Below are positions 32,239-41,844 of a stretch of 64,000 bases of DNA, one piece after another (within the stretch, counting starts at the first letter, position 1; each line of letters begins with the position of its first letter). Origin of the DNA: Citrobacter tructae (GTDB lineage: Bacteria; Pseudomonadota; Gammaproteobacteria; Enterobacterales; Enterobacteriaceae); contig NZ_CP038469.1 in the NCBI RefSeq assembly GCF_004684345.1, positions 4,278,001 to 4,342,000 on the forward strand. Reading direction: 5' to 3'. The notes under the pieces were generated by a model, which did no database searches, was not told the DNA's origin, and was given only the letters and a program-made list of their open reading frames with translations. The translations under genes were made by a program, and so were the position numbers.

Positions 32239-34485
32239 ATGCTCACCCGCCTGCGCGAAATAGTCGAAAAGGTTGCCAGTGCTCCGCGTCTTAATGAGGC
32301 GCTGAATATTCTGGTTACCGACATCTGTCTTGCGATGGATACAGAGGTCTGCTCGGTTTATCTGGCCGATCACGATCGACGTTGTTATTACCTGATGGCG
32401 ACCCGGGGACTCAAAAAACCACGCGGTCGCACCGTTGCACTGGCGTTTGATGAAGGTATCGTTGGCCTGGTTGGCAGGCTGGCGGAACCCATCAACCTCG
32501 CCGATGCGCAAAAACACCCCAGCTTTAAGTACATTCCTTCGGTAAAAGAAGAGCGGTTCCGCGCCTTCTTAGGCGTACCGATCATTCAGCGCCGCCAGCT
32601 ATTGGGCGTGCTGGTGGTTCAGCAGCGTGAGCTGCGCCAGTACGATGAAAGCGAAGAATCATTCCTGGTGACGCTCGCCACGCAAATGGCGGCCATTCTT
32701 TCTCAGTCGCAGTTAAACGCGCTATTTGGACAATATCGCCAAACGCGAATTCGTGCGCTGCCCGCAGCGCCAGGTGTGGCGATTGCCGAAGGCTGGCAGG
32801 ATGCGACGCTGCCGCTGATGGAGCAGGTATATCAGGCTTCAACGCTGGATCCGGTTCTGGAACGTGAACGACTCACTGGCGCGCTGGAAGAAGCTGCGAA
32901 CGAATTCCGCCGCTACAGCAAGCGTTTTACCGCCGGGGCGCAGAAAGAAACGGCGGCAATCTTCGATTTATACTCGCATCTGCTTTCCGATACACGTCTG
33001 CGCCGCGAGCTGTTTGCGCAAGTTGATAACGGTTCGGTGGCCGAATGGGCCGTTAAAACGATCATCGAAAAGTTTGCCGAACAGTTTGCCGCGCTCAGCG
33101 ATAACTATCTTAAAGAACGGGCCGGGGATTTACGTGCGCTCGGCCAGCGTCTGCTGTTCCATCTTGATGACTCTATTCAGGGGCCGAATGCCTGGCCGGA
33201 ACGCTTCGTGCTGGTGGCGGATGAGCTTTCCGCGACTACTCTGGCCGAACTTCCGCAGGATAGGCTGGTTGGCGTGGTGGTCAGAGACGGTGCCGCCAAC
33301 TCCCATGCGGCGATTATGGTGCGCGCGCTGGGCATTCCTACCGTGATGGGGGCCGATATTCAGCCGTCGGTATTACACCGTCGTACACTGGTGGTGGACG
33401 GTTATCGCGGCGAAGTGTTGGTCGATCCTGAACCGGTTTTGATCCAGGAATATCAGCGCCTCATCAGTGAAGAGATTGAACTGAGCCGTCTGGCGGAAGA
33501 TGACGTTAACCAGCCTGCCCAGTTGAAAAGCGGCGAGCGCGTTAAGGTGATGCTCAACGCTGGACTGAGTCCGGAACACGAAGAGAAACTCGGGAGCCGA
33601 ATCGACGGTATCGGGCTGTATCGCACCGAAATCCCATTCATGCTGCAAAGCGGTTTTCCATCGGAAGAAGAACAGGTTGCCCAGTATCAGGGCATGCTGC
33701 AGATGTTTAACGACAAACCGGTAACCCTGCGTACACTTGATGTCGGGGCCGATAAACAGCTGCCTTACATGCCAATCAGCGAAGAGAATCCGTGTCTTGG
33801 CTGGCGTGGGATCCGCATTACGCTCGATCAGCCGGAGATCTTTTTGATCCAGGTTCGCGCGATGCTGCGTGCTAATGCGGCAACCGGCAACCTGAGCATT
33901 TTGCTGCCGATGGTCACCAGTATTGATGAAGTGGACGAAGCGCGACGCCTAATTGAGCGCGCCGGACGCGAAGTGGAAGAGATGATCGGATACGCGATCC
34001 CGAAACCGCGCATCGGCATCATGCTGGAAGTCCCATCGATGGTCTTTATGCTGCCGCATCTGGCGAACAGAGTCGATTTTATCTCGGTCGGGACCAACGA
34101 CCTGACCCAGTATATTCTGGCGGTCGATCGTAACAACACGCGGGTAGCCAGCATCTATGACAGCTTGCATCCGGGGATGTTACGTGCGCTGGCGATGATT
34201 GCACAGGAAGCCGAGAGAAGCGGCATTGATTTGCGCTTGTGCGGTGAAATGGCGGGCGATCCAATGTGTGTGGCTATTTTAATTGGCTTGGGTTTTCGCC
34301 ACTTGTCGATGAATGGTCGTTCCGTTGCGCGTGTGAAATATCTGCTGCGCCACATCGATTTTGACGAAGCGCAAACGCTGGCACAGCGCAGCCTGGAAGC
34401 GCAACTGGCGACAGAAGTGCGCCATCAGGTAGCGGCGTTCATGGAACGACGCGGTATGGGCGGTTTGATTCGCGGGGGATTGTAG
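32239..34485 (+). CDS. ptsP: PTS-Ntr enzyme I, PtsP
   Basis: PtsP starts the nitrogen-related phosphotransferase chain (PtsP-PtsO-PtsN). The 748-residue protein has an N-terminal GAF domain (about residues 15-160) that senses glutamine and alpha-ketoglutarate in the family, a phosphohistidine swivel domain with the active His in NSHAAIMVRALGIPT, and a C-terminal PEP-binding barrel (FISVGTNDLTQYILAVDRNN, LCGEMAGDP). It is directly after rppH. Confidence 0.97.
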   Translation: MLTRLREIVEKVASAPRLNEALNILVTDICLAMDTEVCSVYLADHDRRCYYLMATRGLKKPRGRTVALAFDEGIVGLVGRLAEPINLADAQKHPSFKYIPSVKEERFRAFLGVPIIQRRQLLGVLVVQQRELRQYDESEESFLVTLATQMAAILSQSQLNALFGQYRQTRIRALPAAPGVAIAEGWQDATLPLMEQVYQASTLDPVLERERLTGALEEAANEFRRYSKRFTAGAQKETAAIFDLYSHLLSDTRLRRELFAQVDNGSVAEWAVKTIIEKFAEQFAALSDNYLKERAGDLRALGQRLLFHLDDSIQGPNAWPERFVLVADELSATTLAELPQDRLVGVVVRDGAANSHAAIMVRALGIPTVMGADIQPSVLHRRTLVVDGYRGEVLVDPEPVLIQEYQRLISEEIELSRLAEDDVNQPAQLKSGERVKVMLNAGLSPEHEEKLGSRIDGIGLYRTEIPFMLQSGFPSEEEQVAQYQGMLQMFNDKPVTLRTLDVGADKQLPYMPISEENPCLGWRGIRITLDQPEIFLIQVRAMLRANAATGNLSILLPMVTSIDEVDEARRLIERAGREVEEMIGYAIPKPRIGIMLEVPSMVFMLPHLANRVDFISVGTNDLTQYILAVDRNNTRVASIYDSLHPGMLRALAMIAQEAERSGIDLRLCGEMAGDPMCVAILIGLGFRHLSMNGRSVARVKYLLRHIDFDEAQTLAQRSLEAQLATEVRHQVAAFMERRGMGGLIRGGL

Positions 34486-34495
34486 GCCTGTATCG

Positions 34496-34521
34496 GCCTG
34501 ATGAGCATAGCGTCATCAGGC
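34496..34521. repeat. REP-related hairpin after ptsP
   Basis: GCCTGATGA and TCATCAGGC form a 9-bp stem with an 8-nt loop, 10 nt after the ptsP stop. It resembles the GCCTGATG arm of BIME elements. Confidence 0.65.
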
Positions 34522-34688
34522 ATGCCTGGTGGTGTCATGGCTTACCTATACAGATCTTTTACATCTTCCCGGCATCCGCTGTGATCCCCTTGTGCTATCA
34601 TTCGCACCTTCGGAGCGCCTGTATCATACAGGCGCGCTTATCAATTGCTGTCTGACTTCAGCGAAATAACAAGAACTTGTGGTGACAG

Positions 34689-35564
34689 ATGACCAGTAGC
34701 TATCTGCATTTTCCGGAATTCGATCCGGTCATTTTCTCAATTGGACCCGTCGCACTTCACTGGTACGGCATGATGTATTTGGTGGGGTTTATTTTCGCGA
34801 TGTGGTTGGCGACGCGCCGCGCTAATCGGCCAGGAAGTGGCTGGACCAAAAACGAAGTTGAAAACTTACTTTATGCAGGATTCCTCGGGGTGTTCCTTGG
34901 GGGACGTATTGGTTACGTACTGTTCTACAACTTCCCACTGTTCCTTGATAATCCGCTGTATCTGTTCCGCGTCTGGGACGGTGGAATGTCCTTCCACGGT
35001 GGTCTTATCGGCGTGATTCTGGTGATGATTATCTTCGCCAAACGCACCAAGCGTTCGTTCTTCCAGGTGTCGGACTTTATTGCCCCGCTGATTCCGTTTG
35101 GTCTGGGCGCAGGGCGTCTGGGCAACTTTATCAACGGTGAGCTGTGGGGGCGCGTTGACCCAAACTTCTCGTATTCCATGCTGTTTCCGGGCTCCCGTAC
35201 CGAAGATATCTTACTGCTGCAAACTAACCCGCAATGGCAGTCTATTTTTGATACCTACGGCTCGCTGCCGCGCCACGCCTCACAGCTTTATGAGATGGCG
35301 CTGGAAGGTGTTGTGCTGTTTATCATTCTTAACCTTTTCATTCGTAAACCGCGCCCGATGGGATCGGTATCCGGGCTGTTCCTGATAGGCTACGGTGCGT
35401 TTCGTATCATCGTTGAATTCTTCCGTCAGCCGGATCAGCAGTTTACCGGCGAATGGGTACAGTACATCAGTATGGGGCAGATCCTGTCTATCCCGATGAT
35501 TGTCGCCGGTATCATTATGATGGTTTGGGCGTACCGCCGCAGCCCACAGCAACACGCTTCCTGA
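34689..35564 (+). CDS. lgt: Prolipoprotein diacylglyceryl transferase Lgt
   Basis: Lgt attaches diacylglycerol to the lipobox Cys of prolipoproteins in the inner membrane, an essential step. The 291-residue protein has seven hydrophobic segments. The Lgt signature GRLGNFINGELWGR and the HGG motif (MSFHGGLIG) are present. thyA starts 6 nt after its stop, the usual lgt-thyA operon in which thyA is translationally coupled. Confidence 0.97.
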   Translation: MTSSYLHFPEFDPVIFSIGPVALHWYGMMYLVGFIFAMWLATRRANRPGSGWTKNEVENLLYAGFLGVFLGGRIGYVLFYNFPLFLDNPLYLFRVWDGGMSFHGGLIGVILVMIIFAKRTKRSFFQVSDFIAPLIPFGLGAGRLGNFINGELWGRVDPNFSYSMLFPGSRTEDILLLQTNPQWQSIFDTYGSLPRHASQLYEMALEGVVLFIILNLFIRKPRPMGSVSGLFLIGYGAFRIIVEFFRQPDQQFTGEWVQYISMGQILSIPMIVAGIIMMVWAYRRSPQQHAS

Positions 35565-35570
35565 GGAACC

Positions 35571-36365
35571 ATGAAACAGTATTTAGAACTGATGCAAAAA
35601 GTGCTCGATGAAGGCACACAGAAAAACGACCGCACCGGAACCGGAACGCTTTCCATTTTTGGACATCAGATGCGTTTTAATCTGCAGGAAGGGTTCCCGC
35701 TGGTTACGACTAAACGCTGTCATTTGCGCTCTATTATTCACGAGCTGCTGTGGTTTTTGCAGGGCGACACTAACGTGGCCTACCTGCACGAAAACAACGT
35801 CTCTATCTGGGATGAATGGGCAGATGAAAATGGCAACCTTGGCCCGGTCTACGGTAAACAGTGGCGTGCATGGCCAACGCCAGATGGCCGCCATATTGAT
35901 CAGATCACCACGGTGCTCAATCAGCTGAAGAATGACCCGGACTCTCGCCGCATCATCGTTTCCGCGTGGAACGTAGGTGAACTGGATAAGATGGCGCTGG
36001 CACCGTGCCACGCGTTCTTCCAGTTCTATGTGGCAGACGGCAAGCTCTCTTGTCAGCTGTACCAGCGTTCATGCGATGTGTTCCTCGGCCTGCCGTTCAA
36101 CATTGCCAGCTACGCCTTGCTGGTGCACATGATGGCGCAGCAGTGCAATCTTGAAGTCGGTGACTTTGTCTGGACCGGCGGCGACACGCACTTGTACAGC
36201 AATCATATGGATCAAACGCATCTGCAGCTCAGCCGCGAACCGCGCGCGTTGCCGAAGCTGGTCATCAAGCGTAAACCTGACTCAATCTTCGACTATCGTT
36301 TCGACGATTTCGAAATTGAAGGTTACGATCCGCACCCAGGCATTAAAGCGCCGGTTGCTATCTAA
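35571..36365 (+). CDS. thyA: Thymidylate synthase ThyA
   Basis: ThyA methylates dUMP to dTMP using methylene-tetrahydrofolate. The 264-residue protein matches E. coli exactly in length. The nucleophilic Cys is in LAPCHAFFQFYV, followed by QLYQRSCDVFLGLPFNIASYALL. It is second in the lgt-thyA operon and followed by a strong terminator. Confidence 0.98.
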   Translation: MKQYLELMQKVLDEGTQKNDRTGTGTLSIFGHQMRFNLQEGFPLVTTKRCHLRSIIHELLWFLQGDTNVAYLHENNVSIWDEWADENGNLGPVYGKQWRAWPTPDGRHIDQITTVLNQLKNDPDSRRIIVSAWNVGELDKMALAPCHAFFQFYVADGKLSCQLYQRSCDVFLGLPFNIASYALLVHMMAQQCNLEVGDFVWTGGDTHLYSNHMDQTHLQLSREPRALPKLVIKRKPDSIFDYRFDDFEIEGYDPHPGIKAPVAI

Positions 36366-36385
36366 CCGTACGATACCTTGCCACG

Positions 36386-36414
36386 ACCGACGCCATCGCG
36401 CGTCGGTTTTTTTT
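36386..36414 (+). terminator. Intrinsic terminator of lgt-thyA
   Basis: ACCGACGC and GCGTCGGT form an 8-bp stem with a 6-nt loop followed by eight T. It begins 20 nt after the thyA stop. Confidence 0.92.
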
Positions 36415-36549
36415 ACCCAAAATTCAGTTCCTCGACGCTGATTCCTGAAATTTTGTAATGCGCTGCAACGGCGGAAATATTCCCCAAAGCTTGCCGAACA
36501 ACTTGAATTTCCCACTCGTTATTCTTTTCCTCCCCGCCATACTGGTGGC

Positions 36550-37020
36550 ATGAAAAAACAACAAGGCTATACGCTCATTGAAACACTGGTGGCAATGCTC
36601 ATTGTTGTCGCTCTCAGCGCATCCGGGCTTTACGGCTGGCAACGTTGGCAGCAACAGCAACGGTTGTGGCAAACCGCCATTCAGGTGCGGGACTATTTGC
36701 TGCAACTGCGTGAAGATGCCAACTGGCATAATCGCGACCATGTCATCAGCGTCATCAGAGAGGGAACCTCATGGTGTCTGGTTAGCTCTGCCGCTGCTCA
36801 GAATACGTGCAAACCCGTTTCGCCGTTGGTGTTAACTCCGCGCTGGGGCGATGTCGAGATGGCAGACATGACGCCATCGTTAGCCTTTTTTGGCCTGCGC
36901 AACACCGCATGGGCCGGGCATATTGGCCTGAAAAATGCTGCGGGCGAATGGTGGGTGGTGGTATCAGGCTGGGGGCGAATCCGTCTTTGCGGGCGTGATG
37001 AGGCAAATATATGTCGGTAA
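36550..37020 (+). CDS. ppdA: Minor pseudopilin PpdA
   Basis: A 156-residue type IV prepilin-like protein. The N-terminus KKQQGYTLIETLVAML is a class III signal: cleavage after Gly6, Glu at +5, then a hydrophobic helix. The rest is a small globular head with two Cys. It is first of four overlapping genes (ppdA-ppdB-ygdB-ppdC) that together encode a minor-pilin set of the H/I/K/J type priming pilus assembly. The major pilin and assembly genes are elsewhere. Confidence 0.94.
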   Translation: MKKQQGYTLIETLVAMLIVVALSASGLYGWQRWQQQQRLWQTAIQVRDYLLQLREDANWHNRDHVISVIREGTSWCLVSSAAAQNTCKPVSPLVLTPRWGDVEMADMTPSLAFFGLRNTAWAGHIGLKNAAGEWWVVVSGWGRIRLCGRDEANICR

Positions 37021-37574
37021 ATGAACGTGGTTTTTCACTGCTGGAGGTGCTGATAGCGATGGCTATAAGCAGCATTTTACTGCTGGGGGCAGCACGCTTT
37101 TTACCGGCGCTTCAGCGCGATATTTTGCTTAACACGCGCCAGTTAGCCCTTGAGGATGAACTCTGGCAGCGGGTTTATACGGTGGCGAAACATCTCCAGC
37201 GGGCCGGATACTGTCGCGGAAACTGTGGTGGTGAGGGTCTGGTGATATCGGGTCACGGTGATTGCGTGATTGCGCGTTGGGACGCCAACGGTAACGGCGT
37301 TTGGGAGACCACCCCGGCAAAAGACGCGGACCAGGTAGGCTTTCGTTTACAAGACAAGGTATTGGAAACCTTACGTGGTGCGACATCCTGCGACGGAAAG
37401 GGCTGGGATAAAATGACCGATCCTAACGCCTTACTGATTGAGACATTTCAGGTTGAACGCCAGAACATTAGCGGATTTGCACCCGTCCTGACTCTGCGTT
37501 TGCGCGGAGCCAGCAAAATTGAGCCACAAAAAACCATTGATGCGCACTATAGCGTTACGGGATTTAATCTGTGA
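37011..37574 (+). CDS. ppdB: Minor pseudopilin PpdB
   Basis: A 187-residue prepilin-like protein with the class III signal NERGFSLLEVLIAM (cleavage after Gly7) and a hydrophobic N-terminal helix. It resembles the PilW/GspJ-like minor pilins and has paired Cys (YCRGNCGG) in the head. The start overlaps the ppdA end by 10 nt, and the end overlaps the ygdB start by 4 nt. Confidence 0.94.
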   Translation: MSVNERGFSLLEVLIAMAISSILLLGAARFLPALQRDILLNTRQLALEDELWQRVYTVAKHLQRAGYCRGNCGGEGLVISGHGDCVIARWDANGNGVWETTPAKDADQVGFRLQDKVLETLRGATSCDGKGWDKMTDPNALLIETFQVERQNISGFAPVLTLRLRGASKIEPQKTIDAHYSVTGFNL

Positions 37575-37978
37575 ACCGGGAACGCGGCGTATCTTCCCTG
37601 GCGATGGTACTTTTACTTCTGTTGCTCGGCGGTCTGTTGCTCCAGGGACTGAGCCAACAGGACGCCAGTTTTGCTTCCCGTGTTGCCACGGAAAGTCAGT
37701 CTTTGCAACGCCAGGCCGTGGTGCAATCCGTCATGGAATGGGGACGTATGCAGCCCTGGTTGTTGCAGCCCACCGTGCAATGTCGGCGTGATTCAACAGT
37801 CAATGCTGCCGTTTGCCTGCGATTGCATGACGATAATAACGTGTTGCTTATTGCACACTATGAAGGGATGTCACTATGGCGGCAGGGCGAAGTTATCGAT
37901 GGCAATATCGTGTTTTCCGCACATGGCTGGAGCGATTTCTGTCCTCTAAGGGAGGCTGCGCTATGTCAGCTACCCTGA
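37571..37978 (+). CDS. ygdB: Minor pilin-like protein YgdB
   Basis: A 135-residue protein with a short basic N-terminus and one hydrophobic segment (RGVSSLAMVLLLLLLGG). It lacks the usual Glu at +5, as GspK/PilX-type minor pilins do, which agrees with a tip position. Several Cys lie in the globular part. It starts with GTG inside the ppdB stop region and overlaps ppdC by 16 nt. Confidence 0.93.
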   Translation: MNRERGVSSLAMVLLLLLLGGLLLQGLSQQDASFASRVATESQSLQRQAVVQSVMEWGRMQPWLLQPTVQCRRDSTVNAAVCLRLHDDNNVLLIAHYEGMSLWRQGEVIDGNIVFSAHGWSDFCPLREAALCQLP

Positions 37979-38286
37979 ACCGGCAACGCGGTTTTAGCCT
38001 GCCAGAAGTGATGCTGGCATTGGTACTCATGGTAATGATTGTTACTGCGTTGTCGGGGTATCAACGGGTGTTGATGAACAGTTTTCTTATCAGAAGTCAG
38101 TATCAGCAGCTTTGGCGTCATGCGTGGATGCAAACCCAGATGACTGCATTTTCGCCGCCGTTAAACTGGCAGGTAAACCGAATGCAGACAACACGGGCGG
38201 GATGTGTCAGCATCAACGTCAAACTTTCTTCACCCCTGGGCAGGCAAGGTCAAATGACGCGTCTGCACTGCCCGAACAGTCAGTAG
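37963..38286 (+). CDS. ppdC: Minor pseudopilin PpdC
   Basis: A 107-residue prepilin-like protein with the class III signal NRQRGFSLPEVMLALVL and a hydrophobic helix, followed by a small head with two Cys. The ATG at 37963 was chosen because AAGGGAGG lies upstream and an in-frame codon at 37876 would put a long tail before the signal. recC begins 12 nt after its stop, so the pilin genes and recC may share transcripts. Confidence 0.93.
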   Translation: MSATLNRQRGFSLPEVMLALVLMVMIVTALSGYQRVLMNSFLIRSQYQQLWRHAWMQTQMTAFSPPLNWQVNRMQTTRAGCVSINVKLSSPLGRQGQMTRLHCPNSQ

Positions 38287-38298
38287 TCAGGAGTCGCT

Positions 38299-41200
38299 AT
38301 GTTAAGGGTCTACCACTCCAATCGCCTGGATGTGCTGGAAGCGTTAATGGAATATATCGTTGAGCGCGAGCGGCTGGACGATCCCTTTGAACCTGAAATG
38401 ATCCTGGTTCAAAGCACCGGCATGGCGCAGTGGCTACAAATGACCCTGGCACAGAAGTTTGGCATTGCAGCCAATATTGAATTCCCGTTACCCGCGAGTT
38501 TTATCTGGGATATGTTCGTCCGCGTACTGCCAGACATCCCGAAAGAGAGTGCGTTCAGCAAGCAAAGTATGAGCTGGAAGCTGATGACGCTATTGCCGCA
38601 GTTGCTGGGTAACGAAGAGTTCACGCTGCTGCGCCACTATCTGACCGACGATACCGATAAGCGCAAGCTGTTTCAGCTCTCCTCACGCGCGGCTGACCTG
38701 TTTGACCAGTACTTAGTCTACCGCCCTGACTGGTTGACGCAGTGGGAAGCGGGGAAGCAGGTTGAAGGATTGGGTGAGTCTCAGATCTGGCAGGCACCGT
38801 TGTGGAAAGCGCTGGTGGAATATACCGCTGAGCTGGGGCAAGAACGCTGGCACCGCGCCAATTTATACCAGCGATTTATTCAAACTCTGGAAAATGCTTC
38901 CGAGTGCCCGCAAGGACTGCCTGCACGCGTTTTTATTTGCGGAATTTCCGCGTTGCCGCCCGTGTATCTTCAGGCATTGCAGGCGCTGGGTAAACATATT
39001 GAAATTCATCTGTTGTTTACCAATCCATGTCGTTACTACTGGGGTGATATTAAAGACCCCGCGTATCTGGCGAAACTGTTGGCACGCCAGCGTCGGCACA
39101 GCTTTGAGGAGCGTCATCTGCCGCTGTTTCGTGATAGCCAGAATGCCGAGAGCTTGTTTAACAGCGATGGCGAGCAGGATGTCAGTAATCCCTTGCTGGC
39201 CTCGTGGGGAAAACTGGGGCGTGACTATATTTACCTGCTCTCTGAGCTGGAAAATAGCCAGGAGTTGGATGCGTTTGTGGATATTACGGCAGACAATCTC
39301 TTGCATAATATTCAGTCGGATATCCTTGAACTGGAAAGCCGGGCCGTCGCGGGCGTGACGCTGGAAGAGTATTCGCGCAGCGATAATAAACGCTTACTTG
39401 AGCCCAATGACGCCAGCGTGACGTTTCATGTCTGCCATAGCCCGCAGCGCGAGGTGGAAATTCTCCATGACCGACTGCTGGCGATGCTTGCGGCGGACCC
39501 AACGCTGACGCCGCGCGACATCATCGTCATGGTGGCGGATATCGACAGCTACAGCCCCTTTATTCAAGCTGTTTTTGGCAGTGCGCCGGCCGAACGCTAC
39601 TTACCGTATGCCATTTCTGACCGTCGTGCACGTCAGTCCCATCCCGTTTTGCAGGCGTTTATTAGTCTGCTATCGCTGCCGGACAGTCGCTTTGTCTCGG
39701 AGGATGTGCTGGCATTGCTGGATGTTCCCGTGCTGGCGGCGCGCTTCAACATCAACGAAGAAGGGCTGCGCTATCTCCGCTTGTGGGTGAATGAGTCAGG
39801 AATTCGCTGGGGCATCGACGACGACAACGTACGTGAACTGGAACTGCCGCCAACTGGCCAGCACACCTGGCAATTTGGTTTAACGCGCATGCTGTTGGGC
39901 TATGCGATGGAAAGCGCGCAGGGGGAGTGGCAATCCGTACTGCCGTATGATGAATCCAGCGGTTTAATCGCCGAACTGGTGGGACATCTGGCTTCGCTGT
40001 TGATGAAACTGAATCTCTGGCGTCGGGGTCTGGCGCAAGAACGTCCGCTGGAAGAATGGTTGCCTGTTTGCAGTGACATGCTCAATGATTTCTTCCTGCC
40101 GGATGTGGATACCGAAGCGGCAATGACGTTGATTAAAGATCAGTGGCAGGCCATTATCGCTGAAGGGCTGGGGGCAAAATACGGTGAGGCCGTGCCGCTT
40201 TCGCTGTTACGCGATGAGCTGGCGCAGCGGCTCGATCAGGAACGCATCAGTCAGCGCTTCCTCGCGGGCCCGGTAAATATCTGTACCCTGATGCCGATGC
40301 GTTCTATCCCATTCAAGGTGGTGTGTCTGCTGGGCATGAACGATGGCGTTTATCCGCGCCAGCTTGCACCGTTGGGTTTTGATCTGATGAGCCAAAAACC
40401 GATGCGTGGTGACCGAAGCCGCCGCGATGATGACCGCTATCTGTTTCTGGAAGCCTTGATTTCGGCGCAGCAAACGCTCTACATCAGCTACATTGGCCGT
40501 TCAATCCAGGATAACAGCGAGCGCTTCCCGTCAGTGCTCGTGCAGGAGTTACTGGACTACATCGGTCAAAGCCACTATTTGCCGGGTGATGAAGCGCTCA
40601 CCTGTGATGAAAGCGAAGCCAGGGTTATAGCGCATATTACCCGTTTGCATACCCGCATGCCTTTTGACGCACAAAACTATCTGCCGGGTGAACAGCAAAG
40701 TTATGCCCGCGAATGGCTGCCTGCGGCGAGCCAGGCAGGAAAAGCGCATGCTGATTTTGTGCAACCACTGCCGTATATCATGCCTGAAACCCTGACGCTG
40801 GAAACGCTGCAGCGATTTTGGGCGCACCCGGTGAGGGCTTTTTTCCAGATGCGGCTACAGGTGAACTTCCGCTCTGAAGACAGTGAGATCCCAGAAACGG
40901 AACCCTTTATCCTCGAAGGGCTAACCCGCTATCAGCTTAATCAGCAGCTGCTTAACACGCTGGTTGAAGAGAATGACGCAGAGCGTTTGTTCCGCCACTT
41001 CCGTGCGGCAGGCTCGCTACCTTATGGGGCATTTGGCGAAATCCTGTGGGATGCCCAGCGCCAGGAGATGCAGTCGCTGGCTGAGCGCATTATCGCCTGC
41101 CGTCAGCCGGGTCAGAGCATGGAAATCGATCTAAACTGCAACGGCGTGCAAATCACAGGGTGGTTACCGCAAGTTCAACAGGACGGTTTGTTGCGCTGGC

Positions 41201-41667
41201 GCCCATCTCTGATAAGCGTTTCGCAGGGCGTGCAACTTTGGCTGGAACATCTTGTCTATTGTGCCAGTGGCGGAACGGGAGAGAGCCGACTGTTTCTGCG
41301 TAAAGACGCAGAGTGGCGTTTTCCTCCGCTGGATACTGAGCAGGCAATGTTCTACCTGGCGCAGCTTATTGACGGGTACCGCGAGGGCATGTCATCGCCT
41401 TTGCTGGTGCTACCTGAAAGCGGCGGTGCGTGGATAAAAACCTGTTATGACGCCGCAAATGATGCCATGTTAGAGGATGACGATACGCGGCAAAAAGCGC
41501 GTAGCAAGTTTTTGCAGGTGTATGAAGGCAACATGATGGTACGCGGTGAGGGCGATGATATCTGGTATCAGCGCCTGTGGCGTCAGCTGGAGCCTGATAC
41601 ACTGGAAACCATTGTTTCGCAGTCTCAGCGCTACCTGTTACCGCTATTTCGCTTTAATCAGTCATGA
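38299..41667 (+). CDS. recC: Exonuclease V subunit RecC
   Basis: RecC holds the RecBCD complex together, splits the DNA duplex and recognises Chi. The 1122-residue protein matches E. coli RecC in length. It is helicase-like but lacks working ATPase motifs; the conserved start MLRVYHSNRLDVLEALM and the QSTGMAQWLQ stretch are present. recC is upstream of ptrA and recB, as in K-12, with its own start after ppdC. Confidence 0.97.
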   Translation: MLRVYHSNRLDVLEALMEYIVERERLDDPFEPEMILVQSTGMAQWLQMTLAQKFGIAANIEFPLPASFIWDMFVRVLPDIPKESAFSKQSMSWKLMTLLPQLLGNEEFTLLRHYLTDDTDKRKLFQLSSRAADLFDQYLVYRPDWLTQWEAGKQVEGLGESQIWQAPLWKALVEYTAELGQERWHRANLYQRFIQTLENASECPQGLPARVFICGISALPPVYLQALQALGKHIEIHLLFTNPCRYYWGDIKDPAYLAKLLARQRRHSFEERHLPLFRDSQNAESLFNSDGEQDVSNPLLASWGKLGRDYIYLLSELENSQELDAFVDITADNLLHNIQSDILELESRAVAGVTLEEYSRSDNKRLLEPNDASVTFHVCHSPQREVEILHDRLLAMLAADPTLTPRDIIVMVADIDSYSPFIQAVFGSAPAERYLPYAISDRRARQSHPVLQAFISLLSLPDSRFVSEDVLALLDVPVLAARFNINEEGLRYLRLWVNESGIRWGIDDDNVRELELPPTGQHTWQFGLTRMLLGYAMESAQGEWQSVLPYDESSGLIAELVGHLASLLMKLNLWRRGLAQERPLEEWLPVCSDMLNDFFLPDVDTEAAMTLIKDQWQAIIAEGLGAKYGEAVPLSLLRDELAQRLDQERISQRFLAGPVNICTLMPMRSIPFKVVCLLGMNDGVYPRQLAPLGFDLMSQKPMRGDRSRRDDDRYLFLEALISAQQTLYISYIGRSIQDNSERFPSVLVQELLDYIGQSHYLPGDEALTCDESEARVIAHITRLHTRMPFDAQNYLPGEQQSYAREWLPAASQAGKAHADFVQPLPYIMPETLTLETLQRFWAHPVRAFFQMRLQVNFRSEDSEIPETEPFILEGLTRYQLNQQLLNTLVEENDAERLFRHFRAAGSLPYGAFGEILWDAQRQEMQSLAERIIACRQPGQSMEIDLNCNGVQITGWLPQVQQDGLLRWRPSLISVSQGVQLWLEHLVYCASGGTGESRLFLRKDAEWRFPPLDTEQAMFYLAQLIDGYREGMSSPLLVLPESGGAWIKTCYDAANDAMLEDDDTRQKARSKFLQVYEGNMMVRGEGDDIWYQRLWRQLEPDTLETIVSQSQRYLLPLFRFNQS

Positions 41668-41844
41668 TGATTGTATAAAAATTGCGCAATCTGATAGCTT
41701 CCTCTATGATGCGCTTTCTGTCACGGACTGATTCTTACACATAAGATGCTGACACGTTCAGCACAAAGTCTTGCCCTGTTCAGACCGCGCGTTTATGCGT
41801 CGTTTGCTGTGAACAGGTGAATACGTTAATGATGAGGTTTGTGA

